A stretch of 64,000 nucleotides of DNA from Breoghania sp. L-A4 (lineage in GTDB: Bacteria > Pseudomonadota > Alphaproteobacteria > Rhizobiales > Stappiaceae), in the NCBI RefSeq assembly GCF_003432385.1, contig NZ_CP031841.1:62001-126000 (forward strand). The letters are read 5' to 3'. Within the stretch, counting starts at the first letter, position 1; the number at the start of each line of letters is the position of its first letter. The notes beneath the pieces were generated by a model, which did no database searches, was not told the DNA's origin, and saw only the letters and a program-made list of their open reading frames with translations. This document shows, one piece after another, positions 46,323 through 56,477 of this stretch. The translations under genes and the position numbers were made by a program.

Positions 46323-47082
46323 ATATGCAATCTCCGGCTCCTACGAGCGCCTGGCCGTGCCGCCCGAGCGGATCAGGGAATTCCTTCGCAGCTTCGAGCG
46401 CACCGGTCTGAAGGGCGCCAACGTGACGATTCCGCACAAGCAAGTGGCGCTTTCCTGCTGCGATTCGCTCGATGAGGCGGCCGAGGCGATCGGCGCCGTC
46501 AACACGCTGGTCTTTGAGGATGGCCGCCTGTCGGGCAGCAACACCGATGGCCTCGGTTTTCTCGGTTCGCTCGATCAGAACGCGCCGGGCTGGGATGCCG
46601 CCGGCGGTGCGGCCGTGGTGCTGGGCGCGGGGGGTGCCGCGCGCGCCATCGTCTGGGCGCTGAAGGCGCGCGGGCTCAATCCCATCCACGTTGTCAACCG
46701 CACGCTGTCGCGGGCTCAGGATCTCGCGGCGCGGTTTGGCGCCCAGGCGCACGGGCTCGACGCCCTGCCCGCTCTGCTTGGTGAGGCCGCCGTCCTCGTT
46801 AACACCACGTCGCAGGGTATGAACGGTCAGTCGTCCATGGACATCGATCTGGGTCTGGTTCGGGCAACCTGTCTCGTCACCGACATCGTCTATGTGCCTC
46901 TGGAAACGGAGTTTCTGGCCGCCGCCCGGGCGCGTGGCCTGCGCACCGTGGATGGTTTGGGCATGCTGCTACATCAGGCCGTGCCGGGATTCGAGCTGTG
47001 GTTCGGTGTCCGCCCCGAAGTGACGGGCGATTTGCGCGCCACGGTGCTGCGCGACATGGGGCTCGCGGAGCTGGCGCAATGA
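46240..47082 (+). CDS. aroE: Shikimate dehydrogenase
   Basis: This 280-residue enzyme reduces 3-dehydroshikimate to shikimate with NADPH. The substrate site is [18 protein letters not shown], the catalytic Lys lies in [13 protein letters not shown], the NTDGLGF loop follows, and the cofactor site is [16 protein letters not shown]. The start at 46240 matches the family. Its stop overlaps the coaE start. Confidence 0.95.
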   Translation: MTPIRAAVIGWPISHSRSPVIHSYWLHEYAISGSYERLAVPPERIREFLRSFERTGLKGANVTIPHKQVALSCCDSLDEAAEAIGAVNTLVFEDGRLSGSNTDGLGFLGSLDQNAPGWDAAGGAAVVLGAGGAARAIVWALKARGLNPIHVVNRTLSRAQDLAARFGAQAHGLDALPALLGEAAVLVNTTSQGMNGQSSMDIDLGLVRATCLVTDIVYVPLETEFLAAARARGLRTVDGLGMLLHQAVPGFELWFGVRPEVTGDLRATVLRDMGLAELAQ

Positions 47083-47678
47083 TGAAACTCGGGCTGACCG
47101 GATCCATCGGCATGGGCAAGTCCACCACGGCGAAAATGTTCGCCGACGCCGGCGTGCCGGTGCATGACGCTGACGCCACCGTACACGCGTTGTATCGCGG
47201 AGTCGCCGCCGCTCCTATCGAAGCGTCGTTTCCGCAAACCACCCGTGACGGCGCCGTTGACCGCAAGGCGCTAGGCGCCCAGGTGATCGGCAAGCCCGAG
47301 GCGCTCAAGCGCCTCGAGGCCATCGTACATCCGCTTGTGCGCGATGCGGAAGAAGCCTTTCTGGAGGCCGCCCGCGCCACCCGTCATCGCGTCGTGGTTC
47401 TGGATATCCCGCTGCTGCTGGAGACCGGCGGCGCGTCGCGCGTCGATGCGGTCGTCGTCGTCACCGCCGACGCGGAGATCCAGCGCGCCCGGGTGCTCGA
47501 ACGTCCGGGTATGACGACCGAGCAACTGGACGCAATTCTCGCGCGGCAGATGCCGGATACGGATAAGCGCCGGCACGCGCATTTTCTCATCGACACCGGA
47601 TCGGGTCTCGAGTCCGCCCGCCGTCAGGTCAGCGCTGTGCTGAAAAGCGTCGCCGCAATGCCGGGAAAACCCGTCTGA
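47079..47678 (+). CDS. coaE: Dephospho-CoA kinase
   Basis: This 199-residue P-loop kinase performs the last step of coenzyme A synthesis. Walker A is [12 protein letters not shown], followed by [12 protein letters not shown] and a lid with [21 protein letters not shown]. The initiating ATG overlaps the aroE TGA; a second ATG follows directly. Confidence 0.95.
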   Translation: MMKLGLTGSIGMGKSTTAKMFADAGVPVHDADATVHALYRGVAAAPIEASFPQTTRDGAVDRKALGAQVIGKPEALKRLEAIVHPLVRDAEEAFLEAARATRHRVVVLDIPLLLETGGASRVDAVVVVTADAEIQRARVLERPGMTTEQLDAILARQMPDTDKRRHAHFLIDTGSGLESARRQVSAVLKSVAAMPGKPV

Positions 47679-47855
47679 CACTCTTGTCCGTCCGGGTCGT
47701 TGTGCGACAATGACCTGTTCCGAAACGGTCGAACGGCCACGCACTGTCAGACTCGCGTCCGACTCTGCATCTGACGGCTCCGAGCGACAGGCCCAAGCGG
47801 TGTCGGACGCGACATTTGTGCTGGATTCTCACGCCCCCGAACCGGATGACATGTC

Positions 47856-48560
47856 ATGCGCGAAATCGTTCTTGATACCGAAACGACCGGCCTCAACCCG
47901 CGCGGCGGCGACCGTTTGGTGGAAATCGGCGGCGTCGAACTGGTCAACCAGATCCCGTCCGGCCAGTTCTACCATGTCTACATCAATCCAGAGCGCGACA
48001 TGCCCGAGGGCGCGTTCAACGTGCACGGCCTGTCGGAGGAATTCCTCTCCGACAAGCCGGTGTTTGCCGATGTCGCACGCGAGTTTATCGATTTCATCGG
48101 CGACGCGACCCTGGTGATTCACAACGCCGCTTTCGACATGGGTTTCATCAACGTCGAGCTGGCGCGGCTCAATTTGGGTCCGATCCCCGACGCCCAGGTG
48201 CTTGACACATTGATGCTCGCGCGGCGCAAGCATCCCGCCGGTCCCAATTCGCTCGACGCCCTGTGTTCGCGCTACGGCATCGACAACAGCCGCCGCACCA
48301 AGCACGGCGCGCTTCTCGACGCGGAGCTGCTCGCGGAAGTCTACATCGAGCTGACCGGCGGCAAGCAGTCCATGCTGGGCCTGACGACCCAGTCCGATGA
48401 AAGCCGCAGCGGCGGGTCCTCCGTCTCCGGCCGCAATCGCGCCGTCGGCCCCCGGCCCGTTCCCCTGCCGCCGCGCCTCACCGGCGAGGAAATCGCCGCC
48501 CACGACGCCTTCCTGCAATCCCTCGGCGGCGAACTGATCTGGAACAAGTACCGCGACTGA
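47856..48560 (+). CDS. dnaQ: DNA polymerase III subunit epsilon (proofreading exonuclease)
   Basis: This 234-residue DEDDh exonuclease shows Exo I IVLDTETTGLNPRGGDRLVEI, Exo II HNAAFDMGFIN and Exo III KHGALLDAELLAEVY. The C-terminal tail binds the alpha subunit. It lies last in the origin-proximal run aroE-coaE-dnaQ, as in Caulobacter, 177 bp after coaE. Confidence 0.95.
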   Translation: MREIVLDTETTGLNPRGGDRLVEIGGVELVNQIPSGQFYHVYINPERDMPEGAFNVHGLSEEFLSDKPVFADVAREFIDFIGDATLVIHNAAFDMGFINVELARLNLGPIPDAQVLDTLMLARRKHPAGPNSLDALCSRYGIDNSRRTKHGALLDAELLAEVYIELTGGKQSMLGLTTQSDESRSGGSSVSGRNRAVGPRPVPLPPRLTGEEIAAHDAFLQSLGGELIWNKYRD

Positions 48561-48934
48561 GGCGCGAGGCGAACCGCCTGCACCGTTCTCTCGGTTGTCG
48601 TCCCGCGTGCGCGGCGTAGCGCTATTCGGTGCCCTGCAGACTCGGGAGCTATCGGGGGACGAACGGAATCGATGACAGGAGGAGGCCCCTTGCTGCGGCA
48701 AGGCCGGTTGAGCCCGCCACACCCTTGATCGTCACCCGGGCTTGACCCGGGCCCCACTTTGCCGATCGGCGAATGACGACGTCTGTGGGTGTGATCATGC
48801 CTCACCACGAACCCGCAAGCGCCTGAACAAGTGGGGACCAGAGTGGGCCCGGCTCGGAGGCCGGGGTGACGATCGGGGATGGATGACGGAGTTGATGACA
48901 TCGAGAGACCGGCGGAAACCGGCCTCATCCGCCC
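48561..48934. repeat. Repeat-containing intergenic region (GTCACCCGGG elements)
   Basis: No gene is supported in this 374-bp gap between convergent genes. It carries GTCACCCGGGCTTGACCCGG at 48731-48750 and an inverted counterpart ending GGCCGGGGTGACGAT near 48874. Together these look like one interspersed repeat of about 145 bp, related to those near 32.0, 40.5 and 63.2 kb. Confidence 0.55.
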
Positions 48935-49921
48935 TCAGAGCATCGACGGCAGGACGCGGTCGGGCGGACGGTGGCCGTCCATAAAGGTCTTGATGTTGAT
49001 GATGACCTTCTCGCCCATGTCGATGCGGCCCTCGATGGTGGCCGATCCCATGTGCGGCAGCAGCACCACCTTGTTGGATTTCATCAGCTTGTTGTTGACC
49101 GCGGGTTCGTGCTCGAACACGTCGAGCCCGGCGCCGGCGATCTCGTCGGCCTCGATCATCCGCGTCAGCGCGGTCTCGTCGATCACCTCGCCGCGCGCGG
49201 TGTTCACCACATAGGCGTCGTTCTTCAACAGCTTCAGCCGGCGCGCCGATAGCAGGTGGAAGGTCGCGGGCGTGTGCGGGCAGTGCACGGAAATCACGTC
49301 CATCCGCGCCAGCATCTGGTCAAGGCTGTCCCAGTAGGTGGCCTCCAGCGCTTCCTCGGTCTGGGCGGCAACCCGGCGGCGGTTGTGGTAGTGGATCGAC
49401 ATGCCGAACGCCTTGGCGCGCCGCGCCACCGCCTGGCCGATGCGGCCCATGCCGACGATGCCCAGGCGCTTTCCGGAAATCCGGTGGCCGAGCATCCAGG
49501 TGGGGCTCCAGCCGTGCCATTCGTTGTGCTCGATGACCTTGATGCCCTCGGCGAGACGGCGCGGCACCGCGAGAATCAGCGCCATGGTCATGTCGGCGGT
49601 GTCCTCTGTAAGAACCCCGGGCGTGTTGGTGATGGTGATGCCGCGATTTGTCGCAGCCACCACATCGATGTTGTCCACGCCGTTGCCGAAATTGGCGATC
49701 AGCTTCAGGTTGGGTCCGGATTGCGACAGCACTGCCGCGTCGAGCCGGTCGGTGACGGTCGGCACCAGCACGTCCGCCGACTTCACAGCCTCGACCAGTT
49801 CGGCCTGGCTCATGGGCTGGTCGGTGTCGTTCAGCCGCGTGTCGAAAAGCTCGCGCATACGAGTCTCCACGACCTCGGGCAACTTCCGTGTCACGACCAC
49901 AAGCGGCTTTTTGTTGGGCAT
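48935..49921 (-). CDS. D-isomer 2-hydroxyacid dehydrogenase, glyoxylate/D-glycerate type
   Basis: This 328-residue NAD(P)H enzyme has the family features NFGNGVDNIDV, Rossmann LGIVGMGRIGQAVARRAKAFG, VHCPHTPATFHL, the catalytic Arg in NTARGEVIDE, Glu in GLDVFEHEP, and His in LLPHMGSATIEGR. The close match to the GRHPR/GyaR group suggests hydroxypyruvate or glyoxylate reduction. The start at 49921 (MPNKKPLVVV) is preferred over a much longer open frame. Confidence 0.92.
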   Translation of the reverse strand: MPNKKPLVVVTRKLPEVVETRMRELFDTRLNDTDQPMSQAELVEAVKSADVLVPTVTDRLDAAVLSQSGPNLKLIANFGNGVDNIDVVAATNRGITITNTPGVLTEDTADMTMALILAVPRRLAEGIKVIEHNEWHGWSPTWMLGHRISGKRLGIVGMGRIGQAVARRAKAFGMSIHYHNRRRVAAQTEEALEATYWDSLDQMLARMDVISVHCPHTPATFHLLSARRLKLLKNDAYVVNTARGEVIDETALTRMIEADEIAGAGLDVFEHEPAVNNKLMKSNKVVLLPHMGSATIEGRIDMGEKVIINIKTFMDGHRPPDRVLPSML

Positions 49922-50228
49922 ACGGTCCTCACCTTCCGCACTTCGTTGAGGGGTCTTTAACCCTGTTGGACCCACCATGTCGATGGGCGGACTGTCGCGC
50001 CATCGAACGCACCCGGTTGTTTCCTTACCAGATGGATTGGCAGAAACAAGCCGGAGCCTCGGGTTGCCCCTAAAATGGGCGTCTTTCGGAGGCACGGATC
50101 GGGGCCGACGCGGGCAGTCCGGACGGCGAATCGCCGTTACAAATCGTATCCGACGAAGCCTGTGCGAACAAAGCCTGTTGCCAGCCGGCGCCCCTGTTGC
50201 TCGCGCATTGATGAACCGGAGCTGCACC

Positions 50229-50765
50229 ATGAAGGATCTTGTCGTGAACCGCCGCCGCTTTGCATTCCTGGCCGGCCTGTGCGCCATGGCCGCCCTTTTC
50301 GCCGGCGATGCGCTGGCGCAGGGAACCCAGAGCGGCGCCAGCGGTCTTCCGGTGCCCCGCTTCGTCAGCCTGAAGTCCGACCGCGTCAATGTCCGCCGAG
50401 GCCCCGGCCGCGATCACGAGATCATCTGGACCTACGTGCGTGCGGGACTGCCGGTGGAGATCGTCCAGGAGTTCGAGAACTGGCGCCGCATCCGCGACTG
50501 GGAAGGCGGCGAGGGCTGGGTGTTTCACAGCCTGCTGTCGGGCCGCCGTACGGCGCTGATCAAGCCCTGGGAAAAATCCGGCACAACGCCGTTGCGCTCC
50601 AACCCCGATTCCAACGCGCCCGTCGTCGCCCAGCTCGAGCCCAATGTGGTCGCCTCGGTGACGGAATGCGGATCCGGCTTCTGCCGCATTGCCGGATCGA
50701 ACTGGTCGGGCTGGGTCGATCAGACGCTGCTCTTCGGTGTCTATCCCGATGAGACGTTCGACTGA
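50229..50765 (+). CDS. Exported SH3-like (SH3b) domain protein
   Basis: This 178-residue protein starts at the ATG at 50229, seven bases after GGAG. The signal peptide VNRRRFAFLAGLCAMAALFAGDALAQ has a near twin-arginine start (NRRRFAF), so Tat export is possible. Two bacterial SH3-type repeats follow: VSLKSDRVNVRRGPGRDHEI with WRRIRDWEGGEGWVFHSLLSG, then PVVAQLEPNVVASVTECGSGF with WSGWVDQTLLFG. Such proteins bind cell-wall components. The partner is unknown. Confidence 0.88.
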   Translation: MKDLVVNRRRFAFLAGLCAMAALFAGDALAQGTQSGASGLPVPRFVSLKSDRVNVRRGPGRDHEIIWTYVRAGLPVEIVQEFENWRRIRDWEGGEGWVFHSLLSGRRTALIKPWEKSGTTPLRSNPDSNAPVVAQLEPNVVASVTECGSGFCRIAGSNWSGWVDQTLLFGVYPDETFD

Positions 50766-50883
50766 GCGAATCGTTAGCGCGCGGGGCCGGCGGCTCTGGC
50801 CGCGGACGCGATGATTGCGATGATTTTCAAATCCGGGTCGAAAGTGTCTCGAAAAAACGTCGAATTGTTCTCAACAATTCATC

Positions 50884-50922
50884 AAAAAGGGCCGAATTTT
50901 TTCAGTGATTCGACCCTTTTTT
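50884..50922. terminator. Bidirectional terminator between SH3 gene and fabI
   Basis: AAAAAGGGCCGAAT pairs with ATTCGACCCTTTTT (one mismatch) around a 10-base loop, with A and T runs at either end. It can end transcripts of both convergent genes. Confidence 0.8.
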
Positions 50923-50936
50923 GATTCAGATATCAA

Positions 50937-51767
50937 TCATTCCGCGGCGTCGCGGGTGGTCGGCGCGGCTTCCTGTTCCTTCAGATCGACGAGCCGCGGC
51001 ATCGAGATGATGTTGTAGCCGCTGTCGACGAAATGGATCTCGCCGGTCACGCCGGATGACAGATTGCTCAGCAGATACAGCCCTGTACCGCCGACCTCGT
51101 CGATCGTGACCGTGCGCCGCAGCGGCGAATGTTCCTTCTGGTAGTTGAACATCAGCCGTGCGTCCGCGACGCCGGCGCCGGCCAGCGTGCGCACGGGACC
51201 GGCGGAAATCGCGTTGACGCGAATGTTCTGCGGACCATAATCCGCCGCCAGATAGCGCACCGAGGATTCCAGCGCTGCCTTGGCGACTCCCATCACGTTG
51301 TAGTTGGGCATAACCCGCGTCGAGCCGCCGTAGGTCAGCGTGACCATCGCGCCGCCGTCGGTCATAAGTGCCGCTGCGCGCTTGGCAATTTCCGTGAATG
51401 AGAAGCACGAGATCACCATGGTGCGGGTGAAATTCTCGCGCGTGGTGTCGGCGTATTTGCCCTTCAGCTCGTTCCGGTCGGAAAACGCGATCGCATGGAC
51501 GAGAAAGTCGATGCTGCCCCATTCCGCCTTCAACGTATCGAAGACGGCGTCCACCGTGTCGATGTCCTCGACATCGCACGGCAACAGCAGCTTCGAGCCG
51601 AGGCTTTCCGCCAACGGCTTGACTCGGCGGCCGAAAGCCTCGCCCTGATAGGTGAACGCCAGTTCCGCGCCCTGCTCGGACAGGGCTTTTGCGATGCCCC
51701 ATGCGATGGAGTGGTCGTTTGCGACGCCCATGACGAGGCCGCGCTTGCCGGCCATCAAACCGCCCAT
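50937..51767 (-). CDS. fabI: Enoyl-ACP reductase FabI
   Basis: This 276-residue NADH-dependent SDR enzyme reduces enoyl-ACP in fatty-acid synthesis. It has GKRGLVMGVANDHSIAWGIA (nucleotide binding), DFLVHAIAFSDRNEL, and the active-site Tyr/Lys in MPNYNVMGVAKAALE. It is the last gene of fabA-fabB-fabI. Confidence 0.95.
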   Translation of the reverse strand: MGGLMAGKRGLVMGVANDHSIAWGIAKALSEQGAELAFTYQGEAFGRRVKPLAESLGSKLLLPCDVEDIDTVDAVFDTLKAEWGSIDFLVHAIAFSDRNELKGKYADTTRENFTRTMVISCFSFTEIAKRAAALMTDGGAMVTLTYGGSTRVMPNYNVMGVAKAALESSVRYLAADYGPQNIRVNAISAGPVRTLAGAGVADARLMFNYQKEHSPLRRTVTIDEVGGTGLYLLSNLSSGVTGEIHFVDSGYNIISMPRLVDLKEQEAAPTTRDAAE

Positions 51768-51894
51768 GAGACTCTCCTGAATTGTGTTCTGTCGCGCGGC
51801 CCCGCAAATGGGCGCCGCGCGCTGTCATTTTGAACGAGTGCGCCGGTTTTCACAGACAATTTGAAAGACAAATTGTAACGGTTTCAATCGACGG

Positions 51895-53114
51895 TTAACC
51901 GGCGTAGCGCTTGAACACCAGCGATCCGTTGGTGCCGCCGAAACCAAAGCTGTTCGACAGCACGCAATTGAGTTCGGCATTGTCGATGCGTTTGCGCACG
52001 ATGTTGGCGTTGCCGAGTTTCGGATCGAGTTCCTCGATATTGGCGCTCTCGCAGATGAAGCCGTTCTGCATCATCAGCAACGAGTAGATCGCCTCATGCA
52101 CGCCGGCGGCGCCCTGGGCATGGCCGGTCAGCGACTTGGTCGCGGAGATCGGCGGCATGTCGTCGTCGCCGAAAACCTCGCGAATCGCGTTGATTTCCGG
52201 GATATCGCCCACGGGGGTCGAGGTGGCGTGCGGGTTGATGTAGTCGATCTTCTCGCCCACGCCTTCCAGCGCGATCCGCATGCAGCGCGCAGCGCCCTCG
52301 CCCGAGGGCGCGACCATATCCGCGCCGTCCGACGTCGCGCCGTAGCCGACGAGCTCTGCATAGATCTTCGCGCCGCGGGCCTTGGCGACTTCCAGTTCCT
52401 CGAGAACCACAACGCCACCGCCGCCGGTGATCACGAATCCGTCGCGGTTGATGTCATAGGCGCGCGAGGCCTTCTCCGGCGTGTCGTTGTACTTCGACGA
52501 CATGGCGCCCATGGCGTCGAACAGATTCGACAGCGACCAGGCCAGTTCCTCGCCGCCGCCGGCGAACATGCGGTCCTGTTTGCCCCACTGAATCAGTTCC
52601 GCCGCATTGCCGATGCAATGGGTCGAGGTGGTGCAGGCCGAGGAGATCGAATAGCTCGGGCCCTTGATCTTGAAGAGTGTGGAGAGATTGGCCGAAATCG
52701 TCGACGACATCGCCTTGGGCACGGCCGTGGGCCGATCTTGCGCGGGCTTTTCTCGCGCGTGATGTCGGCGGCTGCGACGATCGCCTGGGTCGAGGGTCCG
52801 CCGGAGCCGAGAATCGCGCCGGTGCGCTCGTTGGAAATTTCGGTTTCCTCGAGGCCCGCGTCGGCGATCGCCTGCTGCATGGCGAGATAGGCGTAGGCCG
52901 CGCCGTCGCCCATGAAGCGGCGCGTCTTGCGGTCGAGCGCCTCTTCAAGATCGATCTTCAGCGAGCCATAGACCTGGCTGCGGAAGCCCATTTCCGCGTA
53001 TTGCTCCGCCGCGACAATGCCCGGTTTGGCCTCGCGCAGACTCGCCACCACTTCCTGGGTGTTGTTGCCGATCGACGACACAACGCCCATTCCCGTTACG
53101 ACCACCCGCCTCAT
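51895..53114 (-). pseudogene. fabB: 3-oxoacyl-ACP synthase FabB, frameshifted (probably sequencing error)
   Basis: The N-terminal part (MRRVVVTGMGVVSSIGNNTQ to [11 protein letters not shown]) and the C-terminal part ([17 protein letters not shown] to [14 protein letters not shown]) lie in different minus-strand frames that meet near 52730. One added base in the GGG at 52729-52731 gives [11 protein letters not shown] and a normal protein of about 406 residues. The active-site Cys ([10 protein letters not shown]) and both His ([23 protein letters not shown]) are intact. FabB condenses malonyl-ACP in unsaturated fatty-acid synthesis and works with FabA upstream, so a real loss would be surprising. 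Confidence 0.9.
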
Positions 53115-53250
53115 CGCGGCCTCCTGTTCAAAATTTTCTGGCCGGTACGGTGTGCACACCCGCCCGGTCCTGTTTGTTTTCCGAGAAATGCGGTCAGCGT
53201 TCGAAGTCGCCGGATCTCAGTATCTGTCGATGGCAAATCCAGGCGATCTC

Positions 53251-53757
53251 TCAGCCCTTGGCCAAACCGACCTTCAGATCGGTTGCCCGGTAGATGGTCT
53301 CGCCATCGGCCTTCAACCAGCCGTCCGCGATGCCGAGGACGAGGCGGCCCTTCATGACCCGTTTGAAGTCGATGCCATACTCGACCAGTTTGGTTTCGGG
53401 CGTGACCATTCCCTTGAATTTCACCTCGCCGGTGGACAGCGCCATGCCCCTGCCTTCGAGACCCAGCCAGCCGAGGAAGAATCCGGTCAGCTGCCACATG
53501 GCATCGAGGCCCAGGCAGCCGGGCATGACTGGATTGCCCTTGAAATGGCACGGAAAGAACCAGAGGTCCGGCTTGATGTCGAATTCGGCGCGAACGCAGC
53601 CCTTGCCGTTCTCGCCGCCGTCTTCCGAAATCTCGGTAATGCGATCGAACATCAGCATAGGCGGCAGCGGCAGCTGCGCGTTGCCCTGTCCGAACAATTC
53701 ACCCCGCCCGCAGGCCAGAAGGTCTTCGTAATTATAGCTTGAGCGGCGTTCTTGCAT
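53251..53757 (-). CDS. fabA: 3-hydroxydecanoyl-ACP dehydratase/isomerase FabA
   Basis: This 168-residue hot-dog enzyme introduces the cis double bond at C10. The catalytic His is in [20 protein letters not shown] and the Asp in the same segment, with [14 protein letters not shown] before and [18 protein letters not shown] after. The start at 53757 ([17 protein letters not shown]) is the family N-terminus. The gene heads fabA-fabB-fabI and faces irr, the standard Rhizobiales arrangement. Confidence 0.96.
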   Translation of the reverse strand: MQERRSSYNYEDLLACGRGELFGQGNAQLPLPPMLMFDRITEISEDGGENGKGCVRAEFDIKPDLWFFPCHFKGNPVMPGCLGLDAMWQLTGFFLGWLGLEGRGMALSTGEVKFKGMVTPETKLVEYGIDFKRVMKGRLVLGIADGWLKADGETIYRATDLKVGLAKG

Positions 53758-54418
53758 ACGTATCCCGCGGGTTTCTGGTGCGATGGCCGCCAGGTCTTGT
53801 GTTTCCGCCAGTGCATGCTTTGAACACCCATGCACCTGCATGTTCATGGGTCGGTCGGGAGCATGCGTACAGCAGGATCTCGCGGAACGGCAGCCGTCGA
53901 ACTCCGTTTGTCTCATATATAATGGCGCCTTCCTAACATAGGAGCATGCGCTTCGAAAGACCGCGAGCAAGACCACACGGCCGAATTCGGCACCTGTTGT
54001 GCCCCCGTCGCGGCTTCCCAGTATTGGCGTTGGCGCCGGCCGGGGATATATCCGTAAATATGGGGGCTTGCCGGTTGGGGCCAATGGCAGAAATTGACGG
54101 CCGTGCGTCATCCGGAGTGACCATGTTGTGCGGCCCGGGTGCGGCTGGGCAGGTTCAACGAATTGCGCAGTGCGGTTGGGCGGCCTCCGCGATACAGTCG
54201 GTGGCTGTAAACTCGGGTGCCTGTCGTGTATGATGCCGATACGCGCGGTGCGCCCGGCATGGATCATGCCTGTGATGGGGGAGCCCTTTGGGTTCACTTT
54301 TGCGGTGCTGGTCCCGAAATACGGCTTTGAATGACCGGCGGCGCTTGCGGGTGAAAACGCACGCGCGACGCTTCGGATGACACCATGAAACGAACGCAAA
54401 AGCGGCCTTGTTGACCAT
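53758..54418. other. fabA-irr intergenic region
   Basis: This 661-bp divergent control region has no clear gene. It must contain the fabA and irr promoters. One 34-codon reading frame at 54230-54334 is listed separately with low confidence. No obvious strong palindrome or terminator was seen. Confidence 0.4.
54230..54334 (+). CDS. Possible small ORF upstream of irr
   Basis: This 34-codon frame starts at tandem ATGs and reads [20 protein letters not shown] then [14 protein letters not shown]. Its composition is less arginine-rich than the other random frames here, and it ends 84 bp before irr, so it could be a leader peptide. No strong ribosome-binding site is visible and I know no family for it. 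It may be chance. Confidence 0.2.
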   Translation: MMPIRAVRPAWIMPVMGEPFGFTFAVLVPKYGFE

Positions 54419-54880
54419 ATGCTGAAATCACACGACGAGACCCATTCGCATATCGACGGCACCCATGATCACGGTGAGCCGGCCGATGTGCGCGACATGC
54501 TGCGCGGCGCGGGCTTGCGTCCCACACGGCAACGTCTGGCTCTGGCCGAGATTTTGTTTTCCAAGGGAAACCGCCACGTTTCGGCCGAGCTCCTGCACGA
54601 GGAAGCGGTTACCGAGCGCGTTCCGATTTCGCTCGCCACGGTCTACAACACGCTGCACCAGTTCACCGAAGCGGGGCTGCTGCGCGAGGTCGCCGTCGAA
54701 GGCACCAAGACCTATTTCGACACCAACACCGACAATCACCATCACTTCTTCATCGAGGGCGAAAACCGCGTGGTCGACATCCCCGATCACAGCCTATCGG
54801 TCAATTCCGTGCCGCAGCCGCCCGAAGGCATGGAAGTCGTGCGTGTCGATGTCGTCGTCCGCCTGCGCCGCAAGGCCTGA
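54419..54880 (+). CDS. irr: Iron response regulator Irr (Fur superfamily)
   Basis: This 153-residue regulator shows the Irr form of the Fur family: [25 protein letters not shown], winged helix [24 protein letters not shown], then the dimerisation domain with the HHH haem-linked motif in [21 protein letters not shown]. Irr represses or activates genes at ICE operators according to haem and iron status and is characteristic of Rhizobiales and relatives. The N-terminal haem regulatory motif of Bradyrhizobium Irr is absent; a His-rich N-terminus ([15 protein letters not shown]) takes its place. Confidence 0.92.
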   Translation: MLKSHDETHSHIDGTHDHGEPADVRDMLRGAGLRPTRQRLALAEILFSKGNRHVSAELLHEEAVTERVPISLATVYNTLHQFTEAGLLREVAVEGTKTYFDTNTDNHHHFFIEGENRVVDIPDHSLSVNSVPQPPEGMEVVRVDVVVRLRRKA

Positions 54881-55042
54881 GCGCGCGCGAATCGATTTTC
54901 CCCACAGGGTTCACTGCTAAATCGCTGTTCCCGCCGCGCCTTCGGGCGCCGTCGACCTGTGCCAAAGTGTCGCAGGTGCTATGGCGGGACCGTATGATCC
55001 CTGGATCGGCGGGGCGACAATTCGCGCCGCGTGGCCATTGGG

Positions 55043-55744
55043 TCAGACGCGCTTCTCCGGGCTCTTGCACAGATCGGCGATACAGCAGCGGCCGCAGTCC
55101 GGCGTGCGCGCCTTGCACACGTAGCGGCCATGCAGGATCAGCCAGTGGTGGGCGTGCAGGCGGTATTCGTCCGGAATGATCTTCTCCAGCGCCTTCTCCA
55201 CCTCCAAAGGCGTCTTTCCCGGCGCGATTCCGAGACGGTTGCCGATCCGGAACAGATGCGTGTCCACGGCGATCGTCGGCTGGCCGAAGGCGATGTTGAG
55301 CACCACGTTGGCGGTCTTGCGCCCGACCCCGGGCAGGGTCTCGAGTTCCTCGCGCGTCCGCGGCACCTCGCCGCCGAAATCGTCGACCAGCATCTGCGAC
55401 ATGGCGATCACATTCTTCGCCTTGTTGCGAAACAGCCCGATCGTCTTGATCTCGTCGCGCACGCGGTCTTCGCCCAGCGCCAGCATCTTTTGCGGCGAAT
55501 CCGCCAGTTCGAACAGGGTGCGCGTCGCCCGGTTGACCCCTACGTCGGTTGCCTGCGCGGACAGCGCCACGGCCACCAGAAGCGTATAGGGATTGGTGTA
55601 GTCCAGTTCCCCTTCGGGTTCGGGGTTGATCTCGTGGAAACGGGCGAAGATCGCCCGGATCTCCTCCTTGGTGTAGCGCGGTTTCTTGCGCCGCGCGGAG
55701 GGTTTGCGGGCGACGGGCTTCGCCGGTATCTTTGTTTGGGCCAT
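55043..55744 (-). CDS. nth: Endonuclease III
   Basis: This 233-residue base-excision glycosylase/AP lyase removes oxidised pyrimidines. The helix-hairpin-helix with catalytic Lys is LETLPGVGRKTANVVLN and the catalytic Asp is in TIAVDTHLFRIGNRLG. The C-terminal iron-sulfur loop has four cysteines (CKARTPDCGRCCIADLC). A basic N-terminal extension (KPVARKPSARRKKPRY) precedes the fold. It is divergent from the DUF2244 gene, with only 23 bp between starts. Confidence 0.95.
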   Translation of the reverse strand: MAQTKIPAKPVARKPSARRKKPRYTKEEIRAIFARFHEINPEPEGELDYTNPYTLLVAVALSAQATDVGVNRATRTLFELADSPQKMLALGEDRVRDEIKTIGLFRNKAKNVIAMSQMLVDDFGGEVPRTREELETLPGVGRKTANVVLNIAFGQPTIAVDTHLFRIGNRLGIAPGKTPLEVEKALEKIIPDEYRLHAHHWLILHGRYVCKARTPDCGRCCIADLCKSPEKRV

Positions 55745-55767
55745 AACCTTTCTATACTGAAGCATCA

Positions 55768-56296
55768 TGAGCGACGCCAATCCGAATTTCCCGACCCGCG
55801 ATGCCGCCGCCGACGAGGCGCCGGTGATCCTGCATGCCGCGCTGACGCCGCACCGGTCCCTGAGCCGCGGGGATTCCTGGTGCTGATGAGCGTGGTGGGC
55901 GCGATCTGCTTCGGCTGCGGGCTGCTGTTCGTCTCGTTGGGCGCATGGCCGATCTTCGGCTTCCTCGGGCTCGACGTGCTGCTCGTCTGGTATGCGTTCC
56001 ACCGGTCCTACGCCCAAGCCCGGCAATTCGAGGAGGTCCGCGTCACGCCCGATGAAGTGGTGCTGACGAAAGTGTCGGAACGCGGGGCGCGGCAGGAGTA
56101 TCGCTTCAACCCCTTCTGGGTGCGGCTGCAGGTGACGCGGCTCGAGGACGAGGGCGTCACCGCGTTGGAACTCACCTCGCACGGCCGTTCCGTGACGATC
56201 GGCGACTTCCTCAATCCGCCCGACCGCGCCAGCTTCGCCTCGGTCTTCGCCCAGGCGCTCGCCAGCGCGCGCGGCCGCCGCCCGTCTGCGACCTGA
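55768..56296 (+). pseudogene. DUF2244 membrane protein, frameshifted (probably sequencing error)
   Basis: The first frame (MSDANPNFPTRDAAADEAPV ... LTPHRSLS) stops after 38 codons. A second frame continues PRGFLVLMSVVGAICFGCGL through two helices (GLLFVSLGAWPIFGFLGLDV) to the DUF2244 C-terminal domain. One extra C (or G) near 55865-55873 joins them as HRSLSPRGFLVLM, the family pattern. The intact protein would have about 176 residues. Its function is unknown; the family often sits beside nth in alphaproteobacteria, as here. Confidence 0.8.
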
Positions 56297-56477
56297 GGCG
56301 CGTTGGTGCCGAATCCACCGGGCGCGCAGCCGCCGCTTTGGGCAACACCTTCGCGCAAACTGCCGCGAAGCGCCCGATATCCTGTGGAGGATCGACCGCG
56401 CGGCGCCCGCCGGCCGCCCTGGCCATGGTAGGAAAGCGCCTGGGATTTTGCCCGCTCGCGGGCCCACGGGAGCCTTG

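Noticed and set aside
53946-54233. A 95-codon open frame in the fabA-irr gap
   Set aside because: Arg/Gly/Pro-rich shadow-like composition, no ribosome-binding site, no family similarity.
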